Source: an uncultured Gemella sp. | GTDB taxonomy: Bacteria; Bacillota; Bacilli; Staphylococcales; Gemellaceae | Direction of reading: 5' to 3' | Assembly (NCBI GenBank): GCA_900555985.1 | Contig: USNF01000002.1 | Location: 1 to 64,000 of the forward strand | Length of the DNA stretch: 64,000 nucleotides | Part shown: piece by piece, positions 1-7,775 of the stretch | Layout of the letters: every line of letters starts with the position of its first letter | Numbering within the stretch: the first letter of the stretch is position 1 | Made by a program: the position numbers and the translations under genes | Notes under the pieces: generated by a model | What the model saw: the letters and a program-made list of their open reading frames with translations, nothing else | What the model was told of the DNA's origin: nothing | Databases searched by the model: none

Positions 1-1
1 A

Positions 2-427
2 GATCCATTTATGGATATGTATAATGGTGAGATAATAAGCTATAGTATAAGTGAGCGCCCATCAGGCAAAAACATAATGGATGCACTAGAAGAAGCCATT
101 AAAGTTACAGCTAAGTCGCCTTATAGGAGAACTTTCCATTCTGATCAGGGTTGGGCTTATCAAATGAAGGCATACTCGAAAAGATTAAAAGAGGAACGTA
201 TTTACCAAAGTATGTCTAGAAAAGCAAATTGTCTGGATAATTCAGTGATGGAGAATTTTTTCGGAATATTAAAACAAGAGATATACTATGGAACAACATA
301 TAATAGTTATAGAGAACTGAAATTAGCTATTGAAAAATATATAAAATATTATAATGAAGAGAGAATAAAGGAGAAACTAGGATGGTTAAGTCCTAAGCAA
401 TATAGAATAAAACATATGACTGTATAA
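2..427 (+). CDS. IS3-family transposase OrfB, C-terminal part (cut by window edge)
   Basis: C-terminal portion of a DDE integrase-type transposase (rve fold) of the IS3 family, IS150-like group. The frame is open to the left window edge, so the missing N-terminus is outside the window and is not evidence of a broken gene. Visible signatures are SERPSG, HSDQGW (second catalytic Asp) and MSRKANCLDNSVMENFFG (catalytic Glu region), followed by LKQEIYY and the YIKYYNEERI tail typical of IS3 OrfB. The first catalytic Asp would lie upstream. A right-end inverted repeat follows about 50 bases downstream, so the element ends just before the 3' end of the convergent cshA gene. Family assignment is firm; whether the element is active cannot be told here. 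Confidence 0.93.
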   Translation, partial: DPFMDMYNGEIISYSISERPSGKNIMDALEEAIKVTAKSPYRRTFHSDQGWAYQMKAYSKRLKEERIYQSMSRKANCLDNSVMENFFGILKQEIYYGTTYNSYRELKLAIEKYIKYYNEERIKEKLGWLSPKQYRIKHMTV

Positions 428-438
428 ATATAAAAAAA

Positions 439-496
439 GATAGCGTAGCAGTCATTACAACTACTACGCTATCCTAAGTCTAACTTTTTGGGGTCA
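439..496. mobile_element. right end of the IS3-family element: hairpin plus terminal repeat
   Basis: GATAGCGTAG (439-448) and CTACGCTATC (464-473) form a perfect 10-bp hairpin. It is followed by GTCTAACTTTTTGGGGTCA (478-496), the usual form of an IS150-group right terminal inverted repeat ending in GGGTCA. The left end is outside the window, so the target duplication cannot be checked. Confidence 0.75.
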
Positions 497-545
497 GATC
501 ACATACTTTTTATGATCTTTATCTTTTATATTAAATGCCTTGATT

Positions 546-2006
546 TTATTTATTTTGCATTCTTCTACCTTTTTTATCGAAGAATTTTTTATCAGTACTA
601 CGTCTTTCATTTTTAGGTTTTCTATCTCTATTATCAGAGCGTCTTCTTCTATTATTTGATCTAGAAGAATTTCTACCTCTTTCTTGTTTTCTTGGCAGGG
701 GTTTTTCAAATGAAAGTTCAACATCAACTTCTTTTTTATCATTGATAAGTTTGTTTAATAGTACTGTAATAATTTTTTCTGCATTAGATTCAGCCAATAA
801 TTTATTAGCTAAACTATTTAATTCTACATGGTCATCTGAAAGTTCTGAAACAACTTCTTCAAATAATCTATTGTGACGAGCTTTTTTAACCTCTTCTTTT
901 GTATAAGGTCTAAGCATCTTCATTCTTTCACCACGAGAATTTTCTATATCTTTTAGATATGGCATCTCAATAGGGTTTAAGAACGTTACTGCAACACCAG
1001 ATTTTCCAGCTCTACCAGTTCTACCTATTCTGTGTGTATAACTTTCTGTATCTTGAGGTATATCAAAGTTATAAACATGAGTTACATCGCTAATATCTAT
1101 TCCACGTGCCGCAACATCAGTCGCAACTAATATTTGCAGTGAATTGTTTTTGAATTTACGTAAGATTTCTAGACGTTTAGATTGTGTAATATCTCCATGT
1201 AATCCTTCTGCTAAATATCCTTTTGCAATTAAAGCACTTGATAACTCATCTACTCTTCGTTTAGTACGTCCGAATACAATTGCTAAGTTAGGATTTTGAA
1301 CATCTAAGAATCCAATCAATGTTTCTAATTTTTCATTTTCTCTAGCAATTGTTGCATATTCTTTGATATCTGGATTTAAATCCTCATCACTCATTGTTTT
1401 TATCAGTTTATAGTCTTTCATAAAGTCTTTAGAAAGTTCCATAATTGTTTTTGGCATAGTAGCCGAGAATAATAGTGTTTGATGATTTGATGTTATTTTA
1501 GATAAAATAAATCTTACATCTTCTATGAATCCCATATTTAACATTTCATCAGCTTCATCTAATACTAGATGTGTTAAATTATCTAATTTCAATGTTTTTC
1601 TATTAATATGATCAATTACTCTACCTGGTGTCCCTACGACAATTTGTGGTCGTTTTTTTAGATCTTGTATTTGTCGTTCAATACTTGTTCCACCAAAAAT
1701 AATACTTACTTTTAAACCTTTAGCACGCGCCATTAGTCTTAGTTGTTCACCAACTTGTTGTGCTAATTCTCTTGTTGGAGCTAATACAAGTGATTGTAGC
1801 TCTTCACTTCTTCTCACAATGTCTACAATAGGTATCCCAAATGCACCAGTTTTTCCTGATCCTGTTTGTGCTTGAGCTAAAATATCAATTCCCGAAAATA
1901 CGTATGGAATTGTTTCTGTTTGAATACCTGTAGGAGATTGGAAGTTCATTTTTGAAAGTGATTCTACTACTTCACGACTGACTCCTAATTCTTCAAATGT
2001 TGTCAT
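546..2006 (-). CDS. cshA: DEAD-box ATP-dependent RNA helicase CshA
   Basis: RNA helicase expected to unwind RNA during mRNA turnover and ribosome assembly. All core motifs of the family are visible in order: Q motif near residues 4-27, AQTGSGKT (motif I), PTRELAQQ (Ia), GTPGRVIDH, DEAD (II), SAT (III), then in the second RecA domain ATDVAARGIDI (V) and HRIGRTGRAG (VI). After about residue 430 the protein becomes a basic Arg/Asn/Ser/Lys-rich tail, typical of CshA and used for RNA binding. Length 486 aa is normal. The start is preceded by AAGGAG with good spacing. The gene stands alone; its stop lies about 50 bases from the end of an IS3 element, so its own terminator may have been displaced. 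Confidence 0.95.
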   Translation of the reverse strand: MTTFEELGVSREVVESLSKMNFQSPTGIQTETIPYVFSGIDILAQAQTGSGKTGAFGIPIVDIVRRSEELQSLVLAPTRELAQQVGEQLRLMARAKGLKVSIIFGGTSIERQIQDLKKRPQIVVGTPGRVIDHINRKTLKLDNLTHLVLDEADEMLNMGFIEDVRFILSKITSNHQTLLFSATMPKTIMELSKDFMKDYKLIKTMSDEDLNPDIKEYATIARENEKLETLIGFLDVQNPNLAIVFGRTKRRVDELSSALIAKGYLAEGLHGDITQSKRLEILRKFKNNSLQILVATDVAARGIDISDVTHVYNFDIPQDTESYTHRIGRTGRAGKSGVAVTFLNPIEMPYLKDIENSRGERMKMLRPYTKEEVKKARHNRLFEEVVSELSDDHVELNSLANKLLAESNAEKIITVLLNKLINDKKEVDVELSFEKPLPRKQERGRNSSRSNNRRRRSDNRDRKPKNERRSTDKKFFDKKGRRMQNK

Positions 2007-2059
2007 TTATTTCTCCTTGTTTTCTCATTTTTATATACTCTTTTTTATATAACTGAATA

Positions 2060-2065
2060 ATTATA
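2060..2065 (-). promoter_or_regulatory. probable extended -10 promoter of cshA
   Basis: On the minus strand TATAAT is preceded by TGG, giving the extended -10 form TGNTATAAT. No good -35 hexamer is seen at the usual spacing. It lies about 55 bases upstream of the cshA start. Confidence 0.45.
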
Positions 2066-2116
2066 CCATATTTAATTAAGTAAGTACATTGATTTCACAC
2101 TAATTTTCAAAAAAAT

Positions 2117-2146
2117 AAAGAGGACAGTATTTCTACTGTCCTCTTT
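2117..2146 (-). terminator. rho-independent terminator of the beta-lactamase-fold gene
   Basis: Perfect 13-bp stem AAAGAGGACAGTA / TACTGTCCTCTTT with a TTTC loop, just past the stop at 2152. On the minus strand the 3' arm runs into a T-rich stretch. Confidence 0.85.
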
Positions 2147-2151
2147 AACGC

Positions 2152-3099
2152 TTACATATTACTGTCAGTTAATTCATTTATTGATTTAGCCATTTTAGCA
2201 ATACTGTCTCCAGAATGACTTAAGTTATTAGTATATATTAATAACATATAATCCTCATCTCCAAATACAATTGCTGTATCATGCATATATGTGCTAATTC
2301 CACCATACTTACTCGCTATTTTTTTATTAGGAATTCCTTTTTTTATCCATTCACTATCTTCTGAGTTTTCTAAGTATTCAAGAAGTTTTGAATAACTATC
2401 TTTTTCAGTATATAACTTTGTCCATACTGTTTCCATCATTTTAGGTGTTACTCTATTGTTTTTGGCTTCTTTTGCAGGAAGAGTTATACCTAGTTCAGCA
2501 AAATAATTAATTAAGGTAGCTTGTGCACTAGAACTACTACCGACAATCATTTTTGTTGCAGTATTGTCTGAGTATTGAATCATATTTTGGATAACATAAT
2601 CAAGTTTATAGCTGCTCTTTTTAGCTTTATTAGTAATATCTCCATCACCTTCTTCTAGGTCACTACTATTATACGGTATATCAGTATCTTCTGATATTTC
2701 TCCTTTTTTGATTCTATCGAAAACTTTCATAGCATAAGGTACTTTTATCGTACTTGCCGCAGTAAAGTACTTATCATCATTTACAGCATATCTATAACCT
2801 GTTGAAAAGTTTTTGTATACTACTCCTATCTCATTATTACCTTTATATTTAGCTATTATTTTATTCATAGCTTCATCTAACTCAATTTTACTCATTTTTT
2901 TCTTTTCTTGAGTTAGTTGTTCTTTTTCTTGTTCTTGCTGATCGTTATTATCTATTTGTTGAACAGTATTATCCTGAGCTTTTTCAGCATCTTTTTTAGC
3001 TTTTAAATATTCTCCAGCTGAAAAAACAACATATGTCATTAAGATTACCACAGATGTTTCAATAAAGAACTTTAATATTTTTTTAAATATTTTTTTCAT
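2152..3099 (-). CDS. membrane-anchored class A beta-lactamase-fold serine hydrolase
   Basis: A single N-terminal membrane segment (about residues 8-28) is followed by a Gln/Glu/Lys-rich linker (about 35-75) and an extracellular serine hydrolase domain. The active-site series of class A beta-lactamases is present: S116-T-I-K119 (SxxK), S177-D-N179 (SDN) and K264-Y-G266 in place of KTG. The region that should carry the Omega loop with the deacylating glutamate (ExxLN) is shortened by roughly ten residues and lacks an obvious equivalent. The distance from SDN to KYG is about 85 residues, against about 100 in true lactamases. It may be a peptidoglycan peptidase or a non-hydrolysing penicillin binder rather than a resistance enzyme. 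It is monocistronic with its own terminator. Confidence 0.8.
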   Translation of the reverse strand: MKKIFKKILKFFIETSVVILMTYVVFSAGEYLKAKKDAEKAQDNTVQQIDNNDQQEQEKEQLTQEKKKMSKIELDEAMNKIIAKYKGNNEIGVVYKNFSTGYRYAVNDDKYFTAASTIKVPYAMKVFDRIKKGEISEDTDIPYNSSDLEEGDGDITNKAKKSSYKLDYVIQNMIQYSDNTATKMIVGSSSSAQATLINYFAELGITLPAKEAKNNRVTPKMMETVWTKLYTEKDSYSKLLEYLENSEDSEWIKKGIPNKKIASKYGGISTYMHDTAIVFGDEDYMLLIYTNNLSHSGDSIAKMAKSINELTDSNM

Positions 3100-3212
3100 T
3101 TTTCCTATTTCTCACTTCCTTCGCCAAAACACTCTTAATATAAGTTTACTACAGTTCTTTTAGTACATCAATATATTTTTTAAACATTCTTAAAAAATTT
3201 ATATCCACAAAA

Positions 3213-3250
3213 TAAAGATACCTCTGTTTTTTATATTAGGTACCTTTATT
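3213..3250 (-). terminator. probable terminator of the acetyltransferase gene
   Basis: AAAGATACCT and AGGTACCTTT pair around a T-rich loop of about 14 bases, immediately downstream of the stop at 3258. The loop is long, so confidence is moderate. Confidence 0.5.
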
Positions 3251-3257
3251 ATAGATA

Positions 3258-4013
3258 TTAAAGTTTAGATTTTAAATAAAAATCTTGTTCTGAAATTTTC
3301 TTAAATCCTACTTTTTCATACATATATTTCGGAGTATCGTTAGCATCTGCAACTAAAACAATATTAGCTTTATTTTCATTTTTTATCGCAAAGCTTAATA
3401 GTTGCATAGCTATACCCCTTCTTCTATATTCTTTGCTTACATATAGATTATCTATTTCAAAATAATCAGTTTTTACAATTATATTTACCGATGCTATAAT
3501 CTTTTCACCATCTTTAGTAACTAATTGTTTAATATTTTCTGAACGAATATCATCATATAATAATTCTTGGTTATGTTCCGCCCATTCTTCATTACTAGAT
3601 TCGATATCTATTTTATACTGAAATTTCAAATATCTACTAAGGTCTTTCTTTTGTAAATATTCTACCGTATATTCTGTTTCCTCTTGTTCAATAAAATCAT
3701 TAATATCTAAGTGATATAAATCCAAATTAATCTCATTATATCCTTGTTTTTTTAAATATTTATTAAGTTTCTTAGGAAGACTAGTATTTTCTGAGGAAGC
3801 AATATGAATAAAATCAACACCTTTATCTCGGAAAAAGTTTCGACAAGATGCTATATAATACTCCAAATCTTCTATAGTTTCCGCTTCTTTCTTCATAAGA
3901 AGATAATTACCACTAAAGTTCAATTTAGATTTTAATGTTTGATAAATAACATATCTATCTGTCTCAACAGCTACTTTTGCTTTTGAATAAATATTTTTAA
4001 AACTATAATTCAT
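3258..4013 (-). CDS. GNAT-family N-acetyltransferase
   Basis: 251-residue protein with a C-terminal GNAT domain (about residues 115-245). The acetyl-CoA binding motif A is seen as VSKEYRRRGIAMQLLSFAI, preceded by the strand YFEIDNLY and followed by ANIVLVADANDTPKYMYEKVGFKKI, a standard GNAT ending. The N-terminal 110 residues are not recognisable and may be a degenerate second GNAT unit. The start is supported by GGAGGTG six bases upstream. The substrate cannot be inferred. It lies just downstream of the TPR protein in the same direction, with 32 bases between them, so the two may be co-transcribed. Confidence 0.8.
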   Translation of the reverse strand: MNYSFKNIYSKAKVAVETDRYVIYQTLKSKLNFSGNYLLMKKEAETIEDLEYYIASCRNFFRDKGVDFIHIASSENTSLPKKLNKYLKKQGYNEINLDLYHLDINDFIEQEETEYTVEYLQKKDLSRYLKFQYKIDIESSNEEWAEHNQELLYDDIRSENIKQLVTKDGEKIIASVNIIVKTDYFEIDNLYVSKEYRRRGIAMQLLSFAIKNENKANIVLVADANDTPKYMYEKVGFKKISEQDFYLKSKL

Positions 4014-4045
4014 ATTACACCTCCGTTCTACAAGTAATGATTATT

Positions 4046-5215
4046 TTAATGATGATGACCATGTGGTCCGTGATGATGTTCGAAATGTTTAATCATTTCT
4101 AAAATCTCTTGATTCCCAGTTAATGCATAAATATTTTTTAATGTCTCTGGATAAGTAGGTTCATCATGTAATAATTCGTAATATTTTATAGCTTCTTCCT
4201 CAACAAAATCTATATAATCCTCTTCTTCAGATAGAGCATTTAATGCTGCGCCTAAAAGAATAGGATCATCTTGAATTAATGCATGTTGAGTATATAACTC
4301 ATGAATTTTATCATATTCGTATAAAGATTTCAATGCGTTTATAGAAATAAATAGTGTTTCTTCTGAAATTCCCATTGTAGTTAATACATTTTGCATTAAA
4401 TTTCTAGTTTTATCATATTCACGATCTTCTTTATATAAAGAGATTAAGTGTAAGTATGCACTCATCGCTAATCCTTGTAAATCAATATATTTTTCAAGGT
4501 ATTTCTTAGCTTCATCACCTTTAGACATATGACCTAAATGTAAATAAGCCTCTGGAAAATCTGGGGCTATTGAGATAATTTTTAATAAGCACATTTTAGA
4601 ATTTTCTAAATCTTGTATTTGATTGTAAGCAAACGCCGCTGCAAATATTACATTCGGATCTTCATAATCCTTACCATAATCTTTATAAAAATTAATCGCT
4701 TCTTCAAACATACCTAAAGCTATTAAGTTATCAAATGCTACTTGGAAATTTTCTAATGATGGCTCTTCATGATATATTTTTTCACTTATATCTTTTGCTT
4801 TTTCTTCACGACCTGTTTCTAAATAAATTGCTACTAGCTCTTTATCTATAGCTCGAACAGCTTCTTTAACATCTGTTAGTTCTCTAGCACGAACAAATTT
4901 TTCTTCTGCAATTTCAAAAAGTTCATCTTCCTTATAGATTAGTCCTTCTAAATATAATATAGCTGGTGTTTTTGGTGAATTGTAAAGAACTACTAAAGCT
5001 TCATCTTTTTTATCTAGATACATCAAGTTGTGTACATAACTTTCTATTGCTGCATCATCCTCTTTGTTTTGATTATAAATAACTTCTGATAATTCTAATG
5101 CTTTATCAAATAAACCATTATCTAATAATATATTTCGGAAACTTTCTTGTTGTTCTCTATCAATCGATTCAAAGTCGATATTTTCTAATTCATTTAAAAA
5201 TTGTTCTATTTCCAT
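4046..5215 (-). CDS. TPR-repeat protein with histidine-rich C-terminus (YpiA-like)
   Basis: 389-residue soluble protein made of degenerate helical repeats of the tetratricopeptide type, for example ALELSEVIYNQNKEDDAAIE, AKDISEKIYHEEPSLENF and YLHLGHMSKGDEAKKYLEKY. This matches the general build of Bacillus YpiA-like TPR proteins, which act as protein-interaction scaffolds of unclear role. The last dozen residues (HFEHHHGPHGHHH) hold eight histidines, a possible metal-binding tail. The ribosome site AGGAGAGA lies inside the last codons of the upstream polyprenyl synthase gene, with one base between that gene's stop and this start, so translation is probably coupled. Confidence 0.8.
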   Translation of the reverse strand: MEIEQFLNELENIDFESIDREQQESFRNILLDNGLFDKALELSEVIYNQNKEDDAAIESYVHNLMYLDKKDEALVVLYNSPKTPAILYLEGLIYKEDELFEIAEEKFVRARELTDVKEAVRAIDKELVAIYLETGREEKAKDISEKIYHEEPSLENFQVAFDNLIALGMFEEAINFYKDYGKDYEDPNVIFAAAFAYNQIQDLENSKMCLLKIISIAPDFPEAYLHLGHMSKGDEAKKYLEKYIDLQGLAMSAYLHLISLYKEDREYDKTRNLMQNVLTTMGISEETLFISINALKSLYEYDKIHELYTQHALIQDDPILLGAALNALSEEEDYIDFVEEEAIKYYELLHDEPTYPETLKNIYALTGNQEILEMIKHFEHHHGPHGHHH

Positions 5216-5216
5216 T

Positions 5217-6176
5217 TTAATTTTCTCTCCTTGCTAATCTATTCATAATAAAGATTAATTCTTTATTTACCTCTTCATTTATTTCAGCAATACTATTTTC
5301 TGCTTTATCTAAATATCTTTGACTAATACTTAGTGTTTCATCTAGAATATCTTTATTAGTTTTAATATAATCTATAATATTATTTTTTTTCTCAATACTT
5401 ATTTTTCTATTAAAATCTAAAAATAAGTTTTCATTTTTTTCTTTAGCTATTAATGCTGGTAAGGTTATATTTCCATTGACTAAATCTTGACCAATTTCTT
5501 TTCCTAATGATTCAGCTCCTCCAGCAAAATCTAAATAATCATCGATTATTTGATAACTCATCCCTAAATAATAACCAAATCTATAACTACTATCAACATC
5601 TTCTTTTTTAGCTCCTGAAATAATACTTCCAGAAACAGTAGCAAATGCAATTAAGATACCAGTTTTTCTTTTTATTTTTCTTAAATAATCTATGCGTCTA
5701 GTGTTTAAATTATACAAGCCATCTTCTTGTATTAATTCTCCTATACAAAGTTCCTTTAATGTAGTTGCTAAATAACTATGTATAAGCTCATTTTCAAATT
5801 CTGAAACTTCTTTAAGAACAATTGAAAAAAGATAGTCACCAACTAAAAGGGCGAACTCATCTCCAAACTCTTTATTCAAAGTAATATTTCCTCTTCTAGT
5901 TTCAGCTTTATCTATTATATCATCATGAATTAGACTAGCTGTATGGATAATCTCAACAATACTAGCCATTCTTATAATATTCTTTTTATTGTTATTAAAG
6001 TTACCTAGTTTTGCGCAGATTAATAAAAGTAGTACTCTAACTCTTTTTCCTCCTGCAGAAAAATATTTTTTTATTACTTGATTTAGTTTTTCATCTTCAC
6101 TTTTTGTAATAACAAAAATATCTTCTAGGACTTCCTGAACTAGTTCATCATATTGTTTTAACATTGTTTTCTCCAT
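5217..6176 (-). CDS. hepT: polyprenyl (heptaprenyl/hexaprenyl) diphosphate synthase, catalytic subunit
   Basis: Trans-prenyltransferase that adds isopentenyl diphosphate to an allylic primer to build the side chain of a quinone or similar lipid. Both Asp-rich motifs are present: first motif D85-D86-I-I-D89 followed by RRG, and second motif D212-D213-Y-L-D216. The substrate-binding GGKR is at 42-45. Length 319 aa matches the large subunit of heteromeric medium-chain synthases. The ORF start at 6176 has a weak ribosome site; the internal ATG at 6162-6164 (residue 5) sits six bases after GGAG and may be the real start. The upstream gene encodes the likely small partner subunit, with stop and start adjacent. 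Confidence 0.88.
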   Translation of the reverse strand: MEKTMLKQYDELVQEVLEDIFVITKSEDEKLNQVIKKYFSAGGKRVRVLLLLICAKLGNFNNNKKNIIRMASIVEIIHTASLIHDDIIDKAETRRGNITLNKEFGDEFALLVGDYLFSIVLKEVSEFENELIHSYLATTLKELCIGELIQEDGLYNLNTRRIDYLRKIKRKTGILIAFATVSGSIISGAKKEDVDSSYRFGYYLGMSYQIIDDYLDFAGGAESLGKEIGQDLVNGNITLPALIAKEKNENLFLDFNRKISIEKKNNIIDYIKTNKDILDETLSISQRYLDKAENSIAEINEEVNKELIFIMNRLARREN

Positions 6177-6563
6177 CTATAAGCTAGTTAATCCTGTCAA
6201 TTCTTTATCTTCAATCGTCAAATTATAAAATCTAAACCAGACTTTAATTATTTTAATAACAAACTCATTTAAGCTAGTAGTATTATTAATTAAATCTAAA
6301 TATCCATTTTTCATAACATTTGTTAATAATTTTAATTTATCTAAGTCCTTTTGGAGTAAACTATAATACTCAAAACTATAATAGTCGCCTAATAGTAAAG
6401 ATGTTGTAGATATATCTTTTACATCCTTCTTATAGTGCTCATAAACAGCACTTAGCGCACAAAATATAGCCAAATTATAATTTTCATTATTTAAATTATA
6501 ATTTTTTATGAACTGTGTAATATTTAATTTTTTTATTACTTCGTTATTATAATTATATCTCAC
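6177..6563 (-). CDS. hepS: heptaprenyl diphosphate synthase component I-like small subunit
   Basis: Small 128-residue helical protein directly upstream of the catalytic prenyl synthase gene. The stretch TSLLLGDYYSFEYYSLLQ resembles the conserved GD-YS-YY-LL segment of the non-catalytic component I (HepS/HexA type), which determines product length together with the Asp-rich subunit. It is about half the length of Bacillus HepS and closer to the compact Micrococcus HexA. It starts with GTG, supported by AAGGA eight bases upstream. The usual methyltransferase gene (menG) that often separates hepS and hepT is absent here. Assignment rests on one short motif plus position. Confidence 0.65.
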   Translation of the reverse strand: MRYNYNNEVIKKLNITQFIKNYNLNNENYNLAIFCALSAVYEHYKKDVKDISTTSLLLGDYYSFEYYSLLQKDLDKLKLLTNVMKNGYLDLINNTTSLNEFVIKIIKVWFRFYNLTIEDKELTGLTSL

Positions 6564-6698
6564 AACCGTTTATCCTTCTATAATTTATCTTTTTAAATTA
6601 TACCATATATTCCTCATTAATAAAAATTTCATATACTATTTTATCCATATTATCTTCACCTTCATAAATAAAATATAAATTAATTCTTATGAATTAAA

Positions 6699-6737
6699 AA
6701 TAAGATTACCTAAATAATAATTTAATGTAATCTTATT
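6699..6737 (-). terminator. terminator of the DUF4064-like gene
   Basis: AATAAGATTAC (6699-6709) pairs perfectly with GTAATCTTATT (6727-6737) over 11 bp. It lies just beyond the stop at 6745 on the minus strand. Confidence 0.65.
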
Positions 6738-6744
6738 CTATATA

Positions 6745-7206
6745 CTATAGATAGTTAATTGTTTCTATTGTTTCTAATGGTTTTGCTGGCCCTTGATCTT
6801 TTCTAACAAATAACATTATTGCAACTATAAAGTGTAATAAATAACTAGGAATTAGTACTCCTCCCGAAGTTACTGCTGTTATAATCGCAACTAATAACAG
6901 TAAAATTCCTGAAACAATACGTTTTTTTATTAAAATTGTTGCTATTATCGCAATAATAGTTAGCACTATATAAAATATTGCATAGTATTTAAGTCCTACC
7001 GCTAACTGATTAATTAACTGATCTGCAGTATAACCAATGTTGGTATCTGGACGTTTTGCTAACTCTTCCTTAAATTTAGTAACAAATCTTGGATCATGCA
7101 ATATACCGCTGTTATGCATATACCAAAGTGCCCCCGTCATTAATATTAAAAATGCATTCGCTATCCATGATAATACTTTTTCTACCGTTCTTTTAAATGG
7201 TTTCAT
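6745..7206 (-). CDS. DUF4064-like membrane protein
   Basis: 153-residue protein with four predicted membrane segments at about residues 13-31, 72-90, 94-112 and 117-134, and a polar extracellular loop between the first and second. The N-terminal RTVEKVLSWIANAF and the overall plan resemble DUF4064 proteins of Firmicutes, whose function is unknown. The gene follows another small membrane protein by 29 bases in the same direction, so the two probably form an operon. No catalytic motif is visible. Confidence 0.65.
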   Translation of the reverse strand: MKPFKRTVEKVLSWIANAFLILMTGALWYMHNSGILHDPRFVTKFKEELAKRPDTNIGYTADQLINQLAVGLKYYAIFYIVLTIIAIIATILIKKRIVSGILLLLVAIITAVTSGGVLIPSYLLHFIVAIMLFVRKDQGPAKPLETIETINYL

Positions 7207-7235
7207 GTTTTACAACTCCTATTATTTATATTTAG

Positions 7236-7592
7236 TTATCCTTTATTTTGTTTTGAAACTGCACTAAAATCATTAGATGCTAAAACTGCTTGAATAATAA
7301 ATACTACCACCAATACTACTATATGCTGTTTTACAAAGTCTTTATTGATAAATGCTTCAAATAGTAAGAATGCTAATAATACATAATTTGCAATTACTAT
7401 GCTTGTTCCAAAATCTTTTTTATTATCTTTATTAAGAACTTTTATTAAAAATGGTCCTCCAATAATTATTAATAATCCTAACGAAACTATTATTGTAGTA
7501 GCATTTATATCTGCATAACCTTTACTTACCATATAAAGTATTCCAGCTAATACAATAATTCTAAATCCTAACTCAATAAGATTTTTTATCAT
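7236..7592 (-). CDS. small integral membrane protein of unknown function
   Basis: 118-residue, very hydrophobic protein with about four membrane segments and a short polar C-terminus ending SAVSKQNKG. I do not recognise the family. The start is well supported by AAGGAGG spaced seven bases upstream. It is first in a two-gene unit with the DUF4064-like protein, which suggests a shared membrane or envelope role, but no function can be deduced. Confidence 0.7.
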   Translation of the reverse strand: MIKNLIELGFRIIVLAGILYMVSKGYADINATTIIVSLGLLIIIGGPFLIKVLNKDNKKDFGTSIVIANYVLLAFLLFEAFINKDFVKQHIVVLVVVFIIQAVLASNDFSAVSKQNKG

Positions 7593-7729
7593 TTTAATTA
7601 CCTCCTTACTTTTAAAAGTGATTATAAATACAAAATTTATCGTTTATATTATTAATTTATATAAATATATTATACTAATTTTTTTACCTATATACTAGCT
7701 TTTTAAGATTAATTTTATATTTTTTAATA

Positions 7730-7770
7730 AAAATAGAACTTAAAACTATTTCTATTTTAAGTTCTATTTT
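7730..7770 (-). terminator. terminator of the histidine kinase gene
   Basis: A perfect 16-bp stem AAAATAGAACTTAAAA / TTTTAAGTTCTATTTT with a 9-base loop lies just past the stop at 7776, with A/T runs on both sides. Confidence 0.85.
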
Positions 7771-7775
7771 CTATA

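Noticed and set aside
494..742. Minus-strand 82-codon frame overlapping the cshA 3' end
   Set aside because: It is another frame of the Arg/Lys-rich cshA tail, without a ribosome site or family match.
2152..3099. Beta-lactam resistance gene
   Set aside because: The fold is class A, but the deacylation glutamate region is missing, so a resistance call is not supported.
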